From assembly GCA_016928055.1 (NCBI GenBank), contig JAFGLM010000015.1, positions 62,001 to 126,000 on the forward strand: 64,000 nucleotides of DNA, given 5' to 3'. Source of the stretch: Gammaproteobacteria bacterium (lineage in GTDB: Bacteria; Pseudomonadota; Gammaproteobacteria; HTCC5015). The position numbers and the translations under genes were made by a program. Under the pieces are notes generated by a model. That model was given only the letters and a program-made list of their open reading frames with translations, did not search any database and was not told where the DNA came from. Shown here piece after piece: positions 37,015 through 45,513 of this stretch (position 1 is its first letter; every line of letters begins with the position of its first letter).

Positions 37015-39189
37015 TTAACCACGCGGCCGGTATACCTTTATTACCGATTTTCGATTACGGATTCGACGCATAATATTAGCCAGTTTGACGCGATTCTGCA
37101 CCGAGACAATAAATACCAGGCTAACCTGACCACCATACTTCTCATCCTGACTAACGTTTTCAATATTGCAACCACTCTCGGAAATGATGGTGGCTAACTG
37201 CGCCAGCACACCACGGGCATTCGTACAATCGACACGAATGGTGGTAGCGAAAGTGCTTTCAAGTCGTTCTGACCATTCGACTTCAAGCTTGGCATCAGAA
37301 TTTTTACGAAATTCACGGGTATTTCTGCAGATGTGCCGATGAATAACAATACCCTTTCCTGGGCTCACCAAACCAACAATATGGTCACCGGGAATCGGCT
37401 GGCAACATTTCGCAAATGATACCGTTAACCCCTCTGTTCCCTTAATCGCTAACGGCTTGATTTTATGTTTCAAATCCTGAAATTTTTCGATTACCTCACC
37501 CGGAGCAATCCTGCGAGCAACTAATTTTGGAATGCGGTTGCCCAGACCAACATCGCTGAGCAATTCATTAATACTTTGATAGCCATACTCTTCCAGTATT
37601 ATTTGCAGAGTGCGTTCAGGAATGTCTTCCAAAGACAGTTCGTAAACCGCCAATTCTTTGTTCAATAAGCGCTTGCCCAGGCGCACGCTATCATCACTGG
37701 TTAACTGTTTTAAGTAATGACGGATTGATGTGCGCGCTTTTGCAGTCACCACAAAATTCAACCAGGTAGGATTAGGCCTGGCTGCATTATGGGTGATTAT
37801 CTCAACAGTTAATCCGCTCTCGAGAACGGTGCTGAGCGGCACGACACGGCGCTCAATCTTCGCTGACATACAAGTATTACCCACATCGGTATGAATTGCA
37901 TAAGCAAAATCAACGACCGTGCCTCCGGTAGGTAATTCAATAATCTTACCTTGCGGAGTAAAAACGTATATCTCATCGGGAAACAGATCGATCTTAACGT
38001 TTTCAAGAAACTCAACGGGATTACCTGCTTTCTGTTGCATCTCAAGCAAGCCCTGTAACCACTGATGCGTACGTGACTGTTCATTAATGGTTGGTTTCTC
38101 GCCGCTTTTATATATCCAGTGCGCAGCAATACCGGACTCGGCGAAGTGGTGCATCTCCAGTGTTCGAATCTGTACTTCGATCGGAATGCCGTGTGGACCG
38201 AAAACGGTTGTATGCAAAGATTGATAGCCGTTGCTTTTTGGTATTGCGATATAGTCCTTGAATAGACCCGGTACCGGCTTGTAGGCATTATGAATAATGC
38301 CCAAGGCGCGATAACATTCGTCCACTGTTGCAACGACAACGCGCAGTGCAAATAAATCCATAATTTCGCTATAACGCACGCGCCGTATTTTCATTTTGTT
38401 ATAGACACTGTGCAGGGTTTTTTCGCGTGTATTGATCGCAATAGGTTCGAGCGCCGCTTCTTCCATTAATGCGTGCACCGTAATTTCAACCTTGTCCATT
38501 ACTTCACGTCGATTCTGGCGAGCACGTTTGACATGTTCAACAAGAATTTTATAACGCATCGGATGCAGCGCCCGTAACCCCAGATCCTGCATTTCCATAC
38601 GCCATGGATTAATACCGAGACGCAATGCAATCGGCGCATAAATTTCCAGCGTTTCGCGGGCGATACGCCGCCGTTTCGGCGCCGGCATGACGCCAAGAGT
38701 GCGCATATTATGCAAGCGATCGGCTAATTTAATCAGAATGACACGAATATCACGCGTCATCGCCATAATCATTTTGCGAAAACTGGCTGCGACCGCCTCG
38801 ACTTTGTTATCAAAATTAATCTGATCCAGTTTGCTGACGCCATCAACCAATTCAGCAACATCCGAACCAAAGGCCTCGGCTATCTGACTCTTGGCGGTTG
38901 GTGTGTCCTCAATCACATCATGCAACATCGCCGCGATCAGCGATTCCGCATCCATGTGTAATTCGGTTAGCAAGAGCGCTACCGATACCGGATGGTTGAT
39001 ATAAAGTTCGCCGGAGATACGGCGTTGCCCGCCGTGTGCACGGGCACCGAACATATAGGCACGCAGAATCTCAAAGATATCGGACTCCGGCATGTAACTA
39101 CGAAGTTTGGCTGCCAGCTGTTGCAGGACCGGATCGTTATGAATATCCGGCGGTCTTGATAAAGGTGATGTGGGTGATGCTTCGGCCAT
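37015..39189 (-). CDS. spoT: Bifunctional (p)ppGpp synthase/hydrolase SpoT
   Basis: A 724-residue RSH enzyme that makes and degrades the alarmone (p)ppGpp. The hydrolase HD domain is intact (LIAAMLHDVIEDTPTAK). The synthetase domain follows with IMDLFALRVVV and KDYIAIPKSNGYQSLHTTV, then a TGS domain (YVFTPQGKIIELPTGGTVVD) and a C-terminal ACT domain (TIRVDCTNARGVLAQLA). It follows rpoZ and gmk, the same gene neighbourhood as in Escherichia coli. Confidence 0.96.
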   Translation of the reverse strand: MAEASPTSPLSRPPDIHNDPVLQQLAAKLRSYMPESDIFEILRAYMFGARAHGGQRRISGELYINHPVSVALLLTELHMDAESLIAAMLHDVIEDTPTAKSQIAEAFGSDVAELVDGVSKLDQINFDNKVEAVAASFRKMIMAMTRDIRVILIKLADRLHNMRTLGVMPAPKRRRIARETLEIYAPIALRLGINPWRMEMQDLGLRALHPMRYKILVEHVKRARQNRREVMDKVEITVHALMEEAALEPIAINTREKTLHSVYNKMKIRRVRYSEIMDLFALRVVVATVDECYRALGIIHNAYKPVPGLFKDYIAIPKSNGYQSLHTTVFGPHGIPIEVQIRTLEMHHFAESGIAAHWIYKSGEKPTINEQSRTHQWLQGLLEMQQKAGNPVEFLENVKIDLFPDEIYVFTPQGKIIELPTGGTVVDFAYAIHTDVGNTCMSAKIERRVVPLSTVLESGLTVEIITHNAARPNPTWLNFVVTAKARTSIRHYLKQLTSDDSVRLGKRLLNKELAVYELSLEDIPERTLQIILEEYGYQSINELLSDVGLGNRIPKLVARRIAPGEVIEKFQDLKHKIKPLAIKGTEGLTVSFAKCCQPIPGDHIVGLVSPGKGIVIHRHICRNTREFRKNSDAKLEVEWSERLESTFATTIRVDCTNARGVLAQLATIISESGCNIENVSQDEKYGGQVSLVFIVSVQNRVKLANIMRRIRNRKSVIKVYRPRG

Positions 39190-39262
39190 TATTCAGTTCC
39201 CGGTCAGCATCACCATGCGTAGTAAATAGACTCCGTCGCCTGAACGACGGGATAGGGCAATC

Positions 39263-39532
39263 TCAGATTTCCGCTGCTGACGCAAAACTGGTCTCTGGTT
39301 GATCCGGCTCATCTCTTTCCGAATCGGGAATAATTTTCTCGTCCAGTACGGATGGTCCGACAAGCCCTTCGGCGATCTCACGTAAAGCCACCACCGTCGG
39401 TTTGTCGCCGTCTTCGCTGACCCGCATTTCGGAGCCCGCATAAATCTGGCGGGCACGACGCGAGGCCACTAATACCAATTGAAATAAGTTTTCTACTCCG
39501 TGTAGACAATCTTCTACCGTAACGCGAGCCAT
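39263..39532 (-). CDS. rpoZ: RNA polymerase omega subunit
   Basis: An 89-residue subunit that helps assemble the RNA polymerase beta' subunit and contributes to the ppGpp site. [20 protein letters not shown] and [11 protein letters not shown] are diagnostic. The usual E-H-V-D-N-R-F reads HGVENLF, a mild variation. It is encoded between gmk and spoT. Confidence 0.94.
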   Translation of the reverse strand: MARVTVEDCLHGVENLFQLVLVASRRARQIYAGSEMRVSEDGDKPTVVALREIAEGLVGPSVLDEKIIPDSERDEPDQPETSFASAAEI

Positions 39533-39601
39533 GCATATACTCCTAAAACACTACTTAAATTCGGGCCGGGTATTATAGAGCAATCAACGACATAAAAGCA
39601 G

Positions 39602-40216
39602 CTAAGCCATTAATGAGCGGATCAGATCAGCCAACTCCGGGGCCACCGCCTCGGTTCTTAACCTTTGCCCTCGAATAATGGCCATCGTATCGCTCACTGC
39701 TGACTCAAAATCGTCGTTTACCACGATAAAGTCGGCTTCAGCGTAGTGTGAAATCTCGTCCCGTGCCGCCGCCATGCGGCCGGCGATCACCTGTTCGCTG
39801 TCCTGGCCGCGACACCGTAAACGCCGTTCCAGCTCTGGACGCGAGGGCGGCAGAATGAAGATGGATACCGCATCAGGGATCAGGCGTCGCACCTGTGCAG
39901 CGCCCTGCCAATCGATTTCCAGTAAAACGTTTTTACCTTGCTGCAATGCAATCTCGACAGTAGCCTGAGCGGTTCCGTAGTAATTGCCAAACACATGGGC
40001 ATGTTCCAGAAACGCGCCCTGCCTGACCAGCATTTCAAATATTTCGGGGCTGACAAAGTAATAGTCTTCGCCATCCACTTCACCCGGACGCTGCGGCCTG
40101 GTCGTATGCGAGATTGACAAAACCAGATCTGGCACGCGTTCAACCAGGGCTTTAACAAGCCGAGTTTTACCGGCACCGGAAGGTGCGGATATTGTAAACA
40201 AAATACCTTTATTCAT
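39602..40216 (-). CDS. gmk: Guanylate kinase
   Basis: A 204-residue enzyme that converts GMP to GDP. The P-loop is ISAPSGAGKTRLV, with SHTTRPQRPGEVDGEDYYF (GMP binding) and LLEIDWQGAAQVR. I take the ATG at 40216; a 12-codon upstream extension is unlike the family. It is the first gene of gmk-rpoZ-spoT. Confidence 0.95.
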   Translation of the reverse strand: MNKGILFTISAPSGAGKTRLVKALVERVPDLVLSISHTTRPQRPGEVDGEDYYFVSPEIFEMLVRQGAFLEHAHVFGNYYGTAQATVEIALQQGKNVLLEIDWQGAAQVRRLIPDAVSIFILPPSRPELERRLRCRGQDSEQVIAGRMAAARDEISHYAEADFIVVNDDFESAVSDTMAIIRGQRLRTEAVAPELADLIRSLMA

Positions 40217-40252
40217 AAGGCCGAAGCATAGCAAATTCACGCCGGGCAACAA

Positions 40253-40804
40253 TTATTTCCACTTAATATTACAACCCATGCTGGGCTTTTGTTGTGTATT
40301 AATCGGTTTGCCCGCAACCAAAGCATCGATTGCCGCATAAAGATCTTTGCCTGTTACAGGAACACCGTTACCGGGACGAGCCTCATCAAATTGCCCGCGA
40401 TAGACAAGACGCAGCTCTTGATCGAAAAGAAAAAAATCAGGTGTACACGCCGCATCGTAAGCTTTTGCGGTGGCCTGGCTTTCATCGTATAAATATGGAA
40501 ATGTATAGTTGAAATGTTTTATATCCTGCAACATTTTATCGGGCGCATCATCCGGATAATTAGTTACGTCATTCGCATTAATACCCGCCATACCGATTTG
40601 CAGAGACTGGAGTTTACTACCCAAAGCCGCCAATGCTTCTTTTAACAACACAACATAAGGGCAGTGGTTACACATAAAAACCACCAGCAATCCATTGGCC
40701 TGTAATATTTCATCGCGAGTAAAAATCTTTCCCTGTGCGTCCGGTAATTTAAAATCGGGCGCAATAGTTCCCAGCGGAAGCATATTGGAAGGAGTCAAGC
40801 TCAT
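40253..40804 (-). CDS. Thioredoxin-fold redoxin (AhpC/TSA-like)
   Basis: A 183-residue thioredoxin-like protein. The redox motif MCNHCPYVVLLKEAL has a CxxC, near residue 45. APDFKLPDAQGK at the N-terminus and CTPDFFLFDQELRLVYRG later are family traits. Its substrate is unknown. It has no signal peptide, so it acts in the cytoplasm. GAGGG precedes the ATG. Confidence 0.82.
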   Translation of the reverse strand: MSLTPSNMLPLGTIAPDFKLPDAQGKIFTRDEILQANGLLVVFMCNHCPYVVLLKEALAALGSKLQSLQIGMAGINANDVTNYPDDAPDKMLQDIKHFNYTFPYLYDESQATAKAYDAACTPDFFLFDQELRLVYRGQFDEARPGNGVPVTGKDLYAAIDALVAGKPINTQQKPSMGCNIKWK

Positions 40805-40900
40805 TTTATACCCTCACTTTTCAAATAACTTTTTAAATCTCACAACCACTGAACATAATAGAGACTGTCAGCACTAATTGCATTTAATTAATCATCGTGC

Positions 40901-40933
40901 AAAAAAAAGCCGTGCTACGTCATGCGGCACGGC
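40901..40933 (-). terminator. Strong orphan Rho-independent terminator
   Basis: On the minus strand a perfect 7-base stem (GCCGTGC/GCACGGC, 40933-40909) is followed by eight T residues (40908-40901). No minus-strand protein gene lies within more than 1 kb upstream (the next starts beyond 44061), so it must end an RNA made in this gap. Confidence 0.8.
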
Positions 40934-40981
40934 GGTTAATTGAGGTCCAGGGGGAGGGGTTTGGGGTATACCCCGGACCTC
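40901..40981 (-). ncRNA. 3' part of a candidate small RNA
   Basis: On the minus strand a stem with arms GAGGTCC (40981-40975) and GGACCTC (40948-40942) encloses a 12-base palindrome (GGGGTATACCCC, 40974-40963). It is followed by the terminator at 40933-40901. The 5' end is not visible. A TACTAT hexamer near 41036-41031 could be a -10. No reading frame is present. Confidence 0.45.
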
Positions 40982-41125
40982 ATCCAAGGGGGTATAAATC
41001 AAATCCAGGAAAACATCATTCGAGGAGAATAGTATCTGTTTGTCTGATTCGATTCCGTGAGCCCTGCACTGAATTACTGTGATGTGTTCACATTCAGATC
41101 ATCGGGGCAGGTTTTTTAACAATAT

Positions 41126-41193
41126 TGCCGACTGGCAGCGCTGTTCACTCAGGTTTGTCATCGCCCTCCGCGTTCAGTCGATACCAGTCGGCA
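41126..41193. repeat. Long-range inverted repeat, TGCCGACTGG/CCAGTCGGCA
   Basis: Ten-base perfect arms 48 bases apart, with a smaller CAGCGCTG palindrome inside. The layout suggests a closing stem of a structured RNA, or a protein-binding site. It lies between the candidate small RNA and the XRE regulator. Confidence 0.4.
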
Positions 41194-41281
41194 AATAATC
41201 GCCTTTTCCCATCCATCTTGTGCTATATATTGCATAAGTGCGGCGGTTAAACTTAATATAGTGCATATATTCTAGTTAAAC

Positions 41282-41295
41282 AAGAATATATTCTT
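41282..41295. promoter_or_regulatory. Candidate operator of the XRE regulator
   Basis: A perfect 14-base palindrome (AAGAATATATTCTT) 39 bases before the regulator start, with a half-copy (ATATATTCT) at 41266. Position and symmetry fit autoregulation by the following HTH protein. Confidence 0.45.
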
Positions 41296-41333
41296 ATTTT
41301 CTTGCGATTTTTTTAGATAAGTTACTAATAATC

Positions 41334-41807
41334 ATGAAATCAACAAGTTATAAAGATTTGAACGATCCGGTTGGGATGGCTGAAGACCTTGATAAGGCTC
41401 TAAAACTGTTGGGGAAAAGAATATCCAGCGTTGCTGACCTTTATCCAAGCCGCAAATCTGCGGCTGCCGTAGCCGGTGTTTCGACCGATCAGCTGTCACG
41501 CTATATGCGAGGTGAAAATCAACCGGGCCTGTTAACCATGGCTGCATTGGCGAAAACGCACGGATTCTCCCTCGACTGGCTGGCATCCGGGGTCGGCGAT
41601 CCGAAAGGTGCCAATATGGATCTGGATTTGCTGACGATGATACTGGATACCATCGAACAGGCAGCAACAGAGAACGATATCAAATTGAGTGGTGGGCAAA
41701 GATCGCGACTCGCCGCGCTGTTATATTCACTACATGAGAGCGGCAACAAAGAATCATTGAACCCGGCCAATGTTGTGCGCTTGATTGACTTCGGACAAGG
41801 CAAATAA
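41334..41807 (+). CDS. XRE-family helix-turn-helix regulator
   Basis: A 157-residue protein with an HTH domain at about residues 30-80: SRKSAAAVAGVSTDQLSRYM (recognition region) followed by LAKTHGFSLDWLASGVG, typical of phage-repressor-like XRE proteins. The C-terminal 70 residues are helical and unassigned. It is followed 10 bases later by a small membrane protein, suggesting a two-gene operon. The target is unknown apart from the palindrome in its own promoter. Confidence 0.82.
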   Translation: MKSTSYKDLNDPVGMAEDLDKALKLLGKRISSVADLYPSRKSAAAVAGVSTDQLSRYMRGENQPGLLTMAALAKTHGFSLDWLASGVGDPKGANMDLDLLTMILDTIEQAATENDIKLSGGQRSRLAALLYSLHESGNKESLNPANVVRLIDFGQGK

Positions 41808-41817
41808 AGAGGTGGGC

Positions 41818-42132
41818 ATGAATACTCGAAATAAGCAGAAAATCCGCCATGAAATAAAAAGGCTATTCAATTCGATAGCCAACAATCGCTCCCGAGAACA
41901 TTACGATGTGCTCGACAGTAGCAAACAGCACCGCAATTACCGTGACGCAATCCTTATTTGCATTTCGATGTCTGCCGGAATTTTACTGGGCGTTGGAGCG
42001 ACCACCTTGTTCAGGGAATATAACTCTATGCAACAATATTCATTGCCAACACCTGACATTGAAGAACTCAAACCCGTTAATGAAGATTCAATCAAAGCAG
42101 TGAAAATATCTCCCGCTAATACTCCAGATTGA
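41818..42132 (+). CDS. Small single-span membrane protein, unknown
   Basis: A 104-residue protein I do not recognise. Residues 1-45 are basic and hydrophilic, a single membrane helix (ILICISMSAGILLGVGA) follows, and the tail is acidic. The start is the ATG at 41818 with GAGGTG upstream; an upstream in-frame ATG overlaps the XRE gene. Its position suggests it works with the XRE regulator, but nothing shows how. Confidence 0.65.
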   Translation: MNTRNKQKIRHEIKRLFNSIANNRSREHYDVLDSSKQHRNYRDAILICISMSAGILLGVGATTLFREYNSMQQYSLPTPDIEELKPVNEDSIKAVKISPANTPD

Positions 42133-42229
42133 TTCTTCCCTAAGTACTTGGCTAAATTCATAATCTATGTCAGTCTTTCATTAAAGAATTTACCTGTTTA
42201 AATATTGTTCCTAGACAAAGGGGCTCACT

Positions 42230-42688
42230 ATGGAATTCGCAATTCAGGACTGGCATTGGCTGGTTTTCGGTATGTTACTGGTCGTGGCTGAAATCTTTAT
42301 ACCCAGTTTTACCATATTCTGGTTTGGCCTGGGCGCTATGATCGTAGCAGGCTGTCTGTGGCTGTTACCAGAAATGTCGCCAAGCTGGCAATTGTTTATC
42401 TGGGCTGTTTCTTCTTCCGTCTTCACCTTGCTGTGGTTCAAGTATTTTCGCCCACTGATGACTGATCGCACCAAAGCAGGCATATCTCGTGAAGCGATTA
42501 TCGGTGAAAGCGGTCAGGTGATTAAATCACCTAAAGCCGGCGGGCACGGCACTGTGCGTTTTTCGATGCCCTTGCTGGGAGCCGATGAATGGTTATTCCG
42601 ATGTGATGATCCCGTTACAATCGGCGACCGCGTGTTTGTGAAAGATATTTCCGGCAATACTCTGCTGGTCAGCAAAAATAAAGATTAG
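42230..42688 (+). CDS. NfeD family membrane protein
   Basis: A 152-residue protein with two or three N-terminal membrane helices (about 8-75) and a C-terminal OB-fold domain (IGESGQVIKSPKAGGHGTVRF, then WLFRCDDPVTIGDRVFVKDI). Short NfeD proteins act with SPFH proteins in membrane microdomains, and here the next gene is one. AAAGGGG precedes the start. Confidence 0.9.
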   Translation: MEFAIQDWHWLVFGMLLVVAEIFIPSFTIFWFGLGAMIVAGCLWLLPEMSPSWQLFIWAVSSSVFTLLWFKYFRPLMTDRTKAGISREAIIGESGQVIKSPKAGGHGTVRFSMPLLGADEWLFRCDDPVTIGDRVFVKDISGNTLLVSKNKD

Positions 42689-42718
42689 TATCAATTAATA
42701 TCGTATCAGGAGTCTGTA

Positions 42719-43576
42719 ATGGATAATGTAACGATTATTACTGTTGTGTTTGTCGGCGTTGTAATGATTACGCTGTTTCTTGGAGTTCGCACCGTACCAC
42801 AGGGAAGCAAGCATGTTGTGCAAAGACTTGGTAAATATCATCGAACTCTGGGCCCGGGTCTTAATATTATTTTCCCCTATTTCGACTCGGTTGCTTACAA
42901 AATTACCACTAAAGACATCGTGCTTGATATTCCTTCTCAGGAAGTCATTACCCGCGACAACGCTGTTATTATTGCCAATGCGGTTGCTTATATAAATATC
43001 GTGTCACCCGAAAAAGCGGTCTATGGTGTAGAGGATTATGCGCTGGCGATTCAAACATTGGTGCAAACTTCGTTACGCGCGATCGTTGGTGAAATGGATC
43101 TTGACGATGCACTTTCTTCGCGCGAAAAAATCAAAGTGACCCTGAAAACCAGCATCTCTGACGATATTGCCGACTGGGGTATTACCCTAAAAACAGTTGA
43201 AATTCAGGACATCAATCCATCGGGTACTATGCAAAAAGCGATGGAAGAACAGGCGGCCGCTGAACGTCAGCGGCGTGCTACGGTTACGCGTGCCGAAGGC
43301 GAGAAATCCGCAGCTATTCTGGAAGCCGATGGCAGACTGGAAGCCTCCAAACGTGACGCACAGGCACAGGTGGTTTTGGCCGAAGCCAGCAAACAGGCGA
43401 TCATCAAAGTGACTGAAGCCTTAAAGGGGCAGGAATTGCCTGCGATGTTTCTGCTCGGACAGAAATATGTTGCTGCTATCGAAGAAATTTCCAAATCCGA
43501 AAACGGGAAAATCGTATTGTTACCCGCTGACATTCCTGCAGCAGTCCGTGGTGTAATGAGCACGCTGGGCAAATAG
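42719..43576 (+). CDS. SPFH/stomatin-like protein (slipin, QmcA-like)
   Basis: A 285-residue protein: an N-terminal membrane anchor (1-22), an SPFH domain (RTVPQGSKHVVQRLGKYHRT, VDLD-type core LDIPSQEVITRDN) and a coiled-coil tail with the AEGEKSAAILEADG repeat seen in stomatins. It forms membrane scaffolds that affect protease activity and lipid order. It follows NfeD with a 30-base gap and an AGGAGT site. Confidence 0.93.
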   Translation: MDNVTIITVVFVGVVMITLFLGVRTVPQGSKHVVQRLGKYHRTLGPGLNIIFPYFDSVAYKITTKDIVLDIPSQEVITRDNAVIIANAVAYINIVSPEKAVYGVEDYALAIQTLVQTSLRAIVGEMDLDDALSSREKIKVTLKTSISDDIADWGITLKTVEIQDINPSGTMQKAMEEQAAAERQRRATVTRAEGEKSAAILEADGRLEASKRDAQAQVVLAEASKQAIIKVTEALKGQELPAMFLLGQKYVAAIEEISKSENGKIVLLPADIPAAVRGVMSTLGK

Positions 43577-43592
43577 TTTTAAATTCGTTTTT

Positions 43593-43620
43593 ACTGCCGG
43601 TCGACGCGACGGCCGGCAGT
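43593..43620 (+). terminator. Possible terminator after the SPFH gene
   Basis: Stem ACTGCCGG/CCGGCAGT with a 12-base loop, 17 bases past the SPFH stop. A T-rich run comes only about 15 bases later, so this is not a textbook terminator. Confidence 0.4.
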
Positions 43621-43664
43621 CGTTATCATTGCACTTCTTTTTTTTCTACAACCAGTTGATACAC

Positions 43665-44054
43665 ATGAACAGAGAAAATACAAATAACGATACCAAAATG
43701 GATGTTAATGGTCTTTACAGGGAGGAAGTAATCACAGACCGGCGTGTCGGCAGCATACGAATGCTCACACCGATTCAAGCGGACACGACAACTGATGGCA
43801 GTCGGGAAATTATTTATGTCGGTCAAGCACAGATGCTTACGCCGATGGGTGCTATACCCTTAAATTTTGTTATTGATGCTGATTCACTGGCTGCTGCAGT
43901 TGAAAAATTTTCCGAATCGGCCAATCAGGCATTGGAACAAACCGCTAAAGAATTACAGGAACTACGTCGCGAACAGGCATCATCAATCGTCGTTCCCGGT
44001 AGTGGTGGCATGCCCCCGGGGATAGGCGGTGGCGGCAAAATTCAGTTAAAGTAA
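43665..44054 (+). CDS. Conserved hypothetical protein with Gly-rich tail
   Basis: A 129-residue cytoplasmic protein of unknown function. The N-terminal half reads as beta-rich (VNGLYREEVITDRRVGSIRM, then QAQMLTPMGAIPLNFVI). A helix follows (about 70-105, ELQELRREQASSIVVPG), and the tail is glycine-rich, ending GGGKIQLK. It lies beside the SPFH/NfeD pair, which suggests a shared task. The start could be the ATG at 43665 or 43698; the Met-rich upstream extension is unlikely. Confidence 0.75.
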   Translation: MNRENTNNDTKMDVNGLYREEVITDRRVGSIRMLTPIQADTTTDGSREIIYVGQAQMLTPMGAIPLNFVIDADSLAAAVEKFSESANQALEQTAKELQELRREQASSIVVPGSGGMPPGIGGGGKIQLK

Positions 44055-44060
44055 ATTAAG

Positions 44061-44948
44061 TCAGCTACCTAACCAGATCCCCGCCCCTAAAAACAGTGGA
44101 GTGGTGAGAACTAATAAAACATTTAACCCCATTGCCGGTACCAGTTGCTCAACAACTTCCGAGTTATTTCTTACCCGGATATATACAACCAAAGCAATCG
44201 GTAAAGTGGCCGTGCCCAGTAGGGCCCATAGTGGAAATGCTTTAAGCAATACGGCTAACAAAATGGCTGCATACGCCAGTAATAGAAACGCTCCAAATAC
44301 AAAGCTACTGGTACGTCGACCCACTCTGATCGGCAAGTGCAGGCGTCCCACGTTACGGTCCGCTTCAACATCCGGGAACTGGTTTAGCAATAATAAATTG
44401 CTAACCAGGAAAAAAGGCACCAAAGACACCCATATTGCCATCGTTGAGAATGTTGCTGTCAGTGCATAGTGAGTTCCGATAACCATAATCGGACCAAAAG
44501 CAATGCCTGGCGCAATCAAACAGAGCAATGCGTTACGATTAAGCCACGGGGTATAAGTGGCTGCAATTAAAACCCCAAGCAGCCCCAGTGGCAATAATCC
44601 CGGACCTGATGTAAGGAGCAAAAACAAGCCGCAAAACACTGTGACTATCATCGATGCAACGCCAATGAGTAAAGTGGCCGGCGCATATTCAGGATACCTG
44701 ACCAGGGTTCCACTACCACCACTAAAGTCAGTCTTTGTTGTCTTGAGATCCAGTCCGCTACGAAAATCAAGATACTCATTCAGAGCATTGACACACATAT
44801 GCGCAGTAAGCCCGGCAATCAATGCAATTACAAAATGACTCCACATTACCGGTTCATTGGTTGAATGAGCTGTTGCCGCCCCAAGCGATATACATGCCGG
44901 TGTCAATAACAAAAACGGCGCTCGGATAACACCAAGAAATTTATTCAT
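44061..44948 (-). CDS. UbiA-family prenyltransferase (MenA-like)
   Basis: A 295-residue inner-membrane enzyme with eight or nine helices. The first Asp-rich motif is ALNEYLDFRSGLD and the second is LNQFPDVEADRNVGR; both bind Mg-prenyl diphosphate. It resembles 1,4-dihydroxy-2-naphthoate prenyltransferases, but no other menaquinone gene is in the window, so the aromatic acceptor is open. It overlaps the SprT-like gene by eight bases. Confidence 0.85.
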   Translation of the reverse strand: MNKFLGVIRAPFLLLTPACISLGAATAHSTNEPVMWSHFVIALIAGLTAHMCVNALNEYLDFRSGLDLKTTKTDFSGGSGTLVRYPEYAPATLLIGVASMIVTVFCGLFLLLTSGPGLLPLGLLGVLIAATYTPWLNRNALLCLIAPGIAFGPIMVIGTHYALTATFSTMAIWVSLVPFFLVSNLLLLNQFPDVEADRNVGRLHLPIRVGRRTSSFVFGAFLLLAYAAILLAVLLKAFPLWALLGTATLPIALVVYIRVRNNSEVVEQLVPAMGLNVLLVLTTPLFLGAGIWLGS

Positions 44949-45492
44949 AATCTTTGCTCGTGCGGTCAGGTTTAATGATTAATTCAGCATTGCATAATTG
45001 GCAACGGTAACGCATCTTTCCACGATTAATTCTGTTATGCCTGCGGCTTGATATCTTATGCTCGCGGCAGTTACATATATAAATATACTGCTGTTCACTC
45101 CGTCGTGGAATGCCGGTCAGATCGTAGTGATGAGTTCGCTGAGTACACGCACCCAACGCCACCACGATTTTACGCCACTCAGATCCGTGAGGTTTAATGT
45201 TTCGCGCCCCAAACAACAGATCAGCAACATAATGCGCAACTTCATGGGGAATGGTATTGGCGAGATTATCGTCATAATACCGGGCAAATATATAGGGATT
45301 GTAGCGGATTTCTGGGCGACCACTGCGTACGCAATACAAGCCGGCTGCTGCACCACGCAAATCAAATGTGATTTTGATTTCCGGCGTACTGCATTTAGCG
45401 TAGATAGACGCTTTTTGTATGTATTGTCGAGTTAATGCCCTGACCTGTGTCTGCTGGGTATCATTCAGCACCGCTGCTACGCTATCGGACAT
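44941..45492 (-). CDS. SprT-like zinc metalloprotease-fold protein
   Basis: A 183-residue SprT family protein with the zincin motif IPHEVAHYVADLLFG and a C-terminal zinc ribbon (YICNCREHKISS, YRCQLCNAEL). Eukaryotic relatives (SPRTN) degrade DNA-protein crosslinks; the bacterial role is unknown. The gene order SprT-UbiA-like with overlap suggests co-expression. Confidence 0.88.
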   Translation of the reverse strand: MSDSVAAVLNDTQQTQVRALTRQYIQKASIYAKCSTPEIKITFDLRGAAAGLYCVRSGRPEIRYNPYIFARYYDDNLANTIPHEVAHYVADLLFGARNIKPHGSEWRKIVVALGACTQRTHHYDLTGIPRRSEQQYIYICNCREHKISSRRHNRINRGKMRYRCQLCNAELIIKPDRTSKDYE

Positions 45493-45513
45493 ACGCTGCG
45501 CACCGAATCGGTT

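Larger units (their letters stand above)
40805..41333. other. Long intergenic region with structured elements
   Basis: 529 bases without a credible gene. It holds a strong minus-strand terminator with an upstream hairpin (see 40901-40981), a long-range 10-base inverted repeat (41126-41193) and an AT palindrome just before the XRE regulator. It should also carry the promoter of the redoxin on the minus strand. Confidence 0.5.

Noticed and set aside
41078..41092. CRP-like palindrome TGTGA-TGTGT-TCACA
   Set aside because: The spacer is five bases instead of six, and there is no clear promoter next to it.
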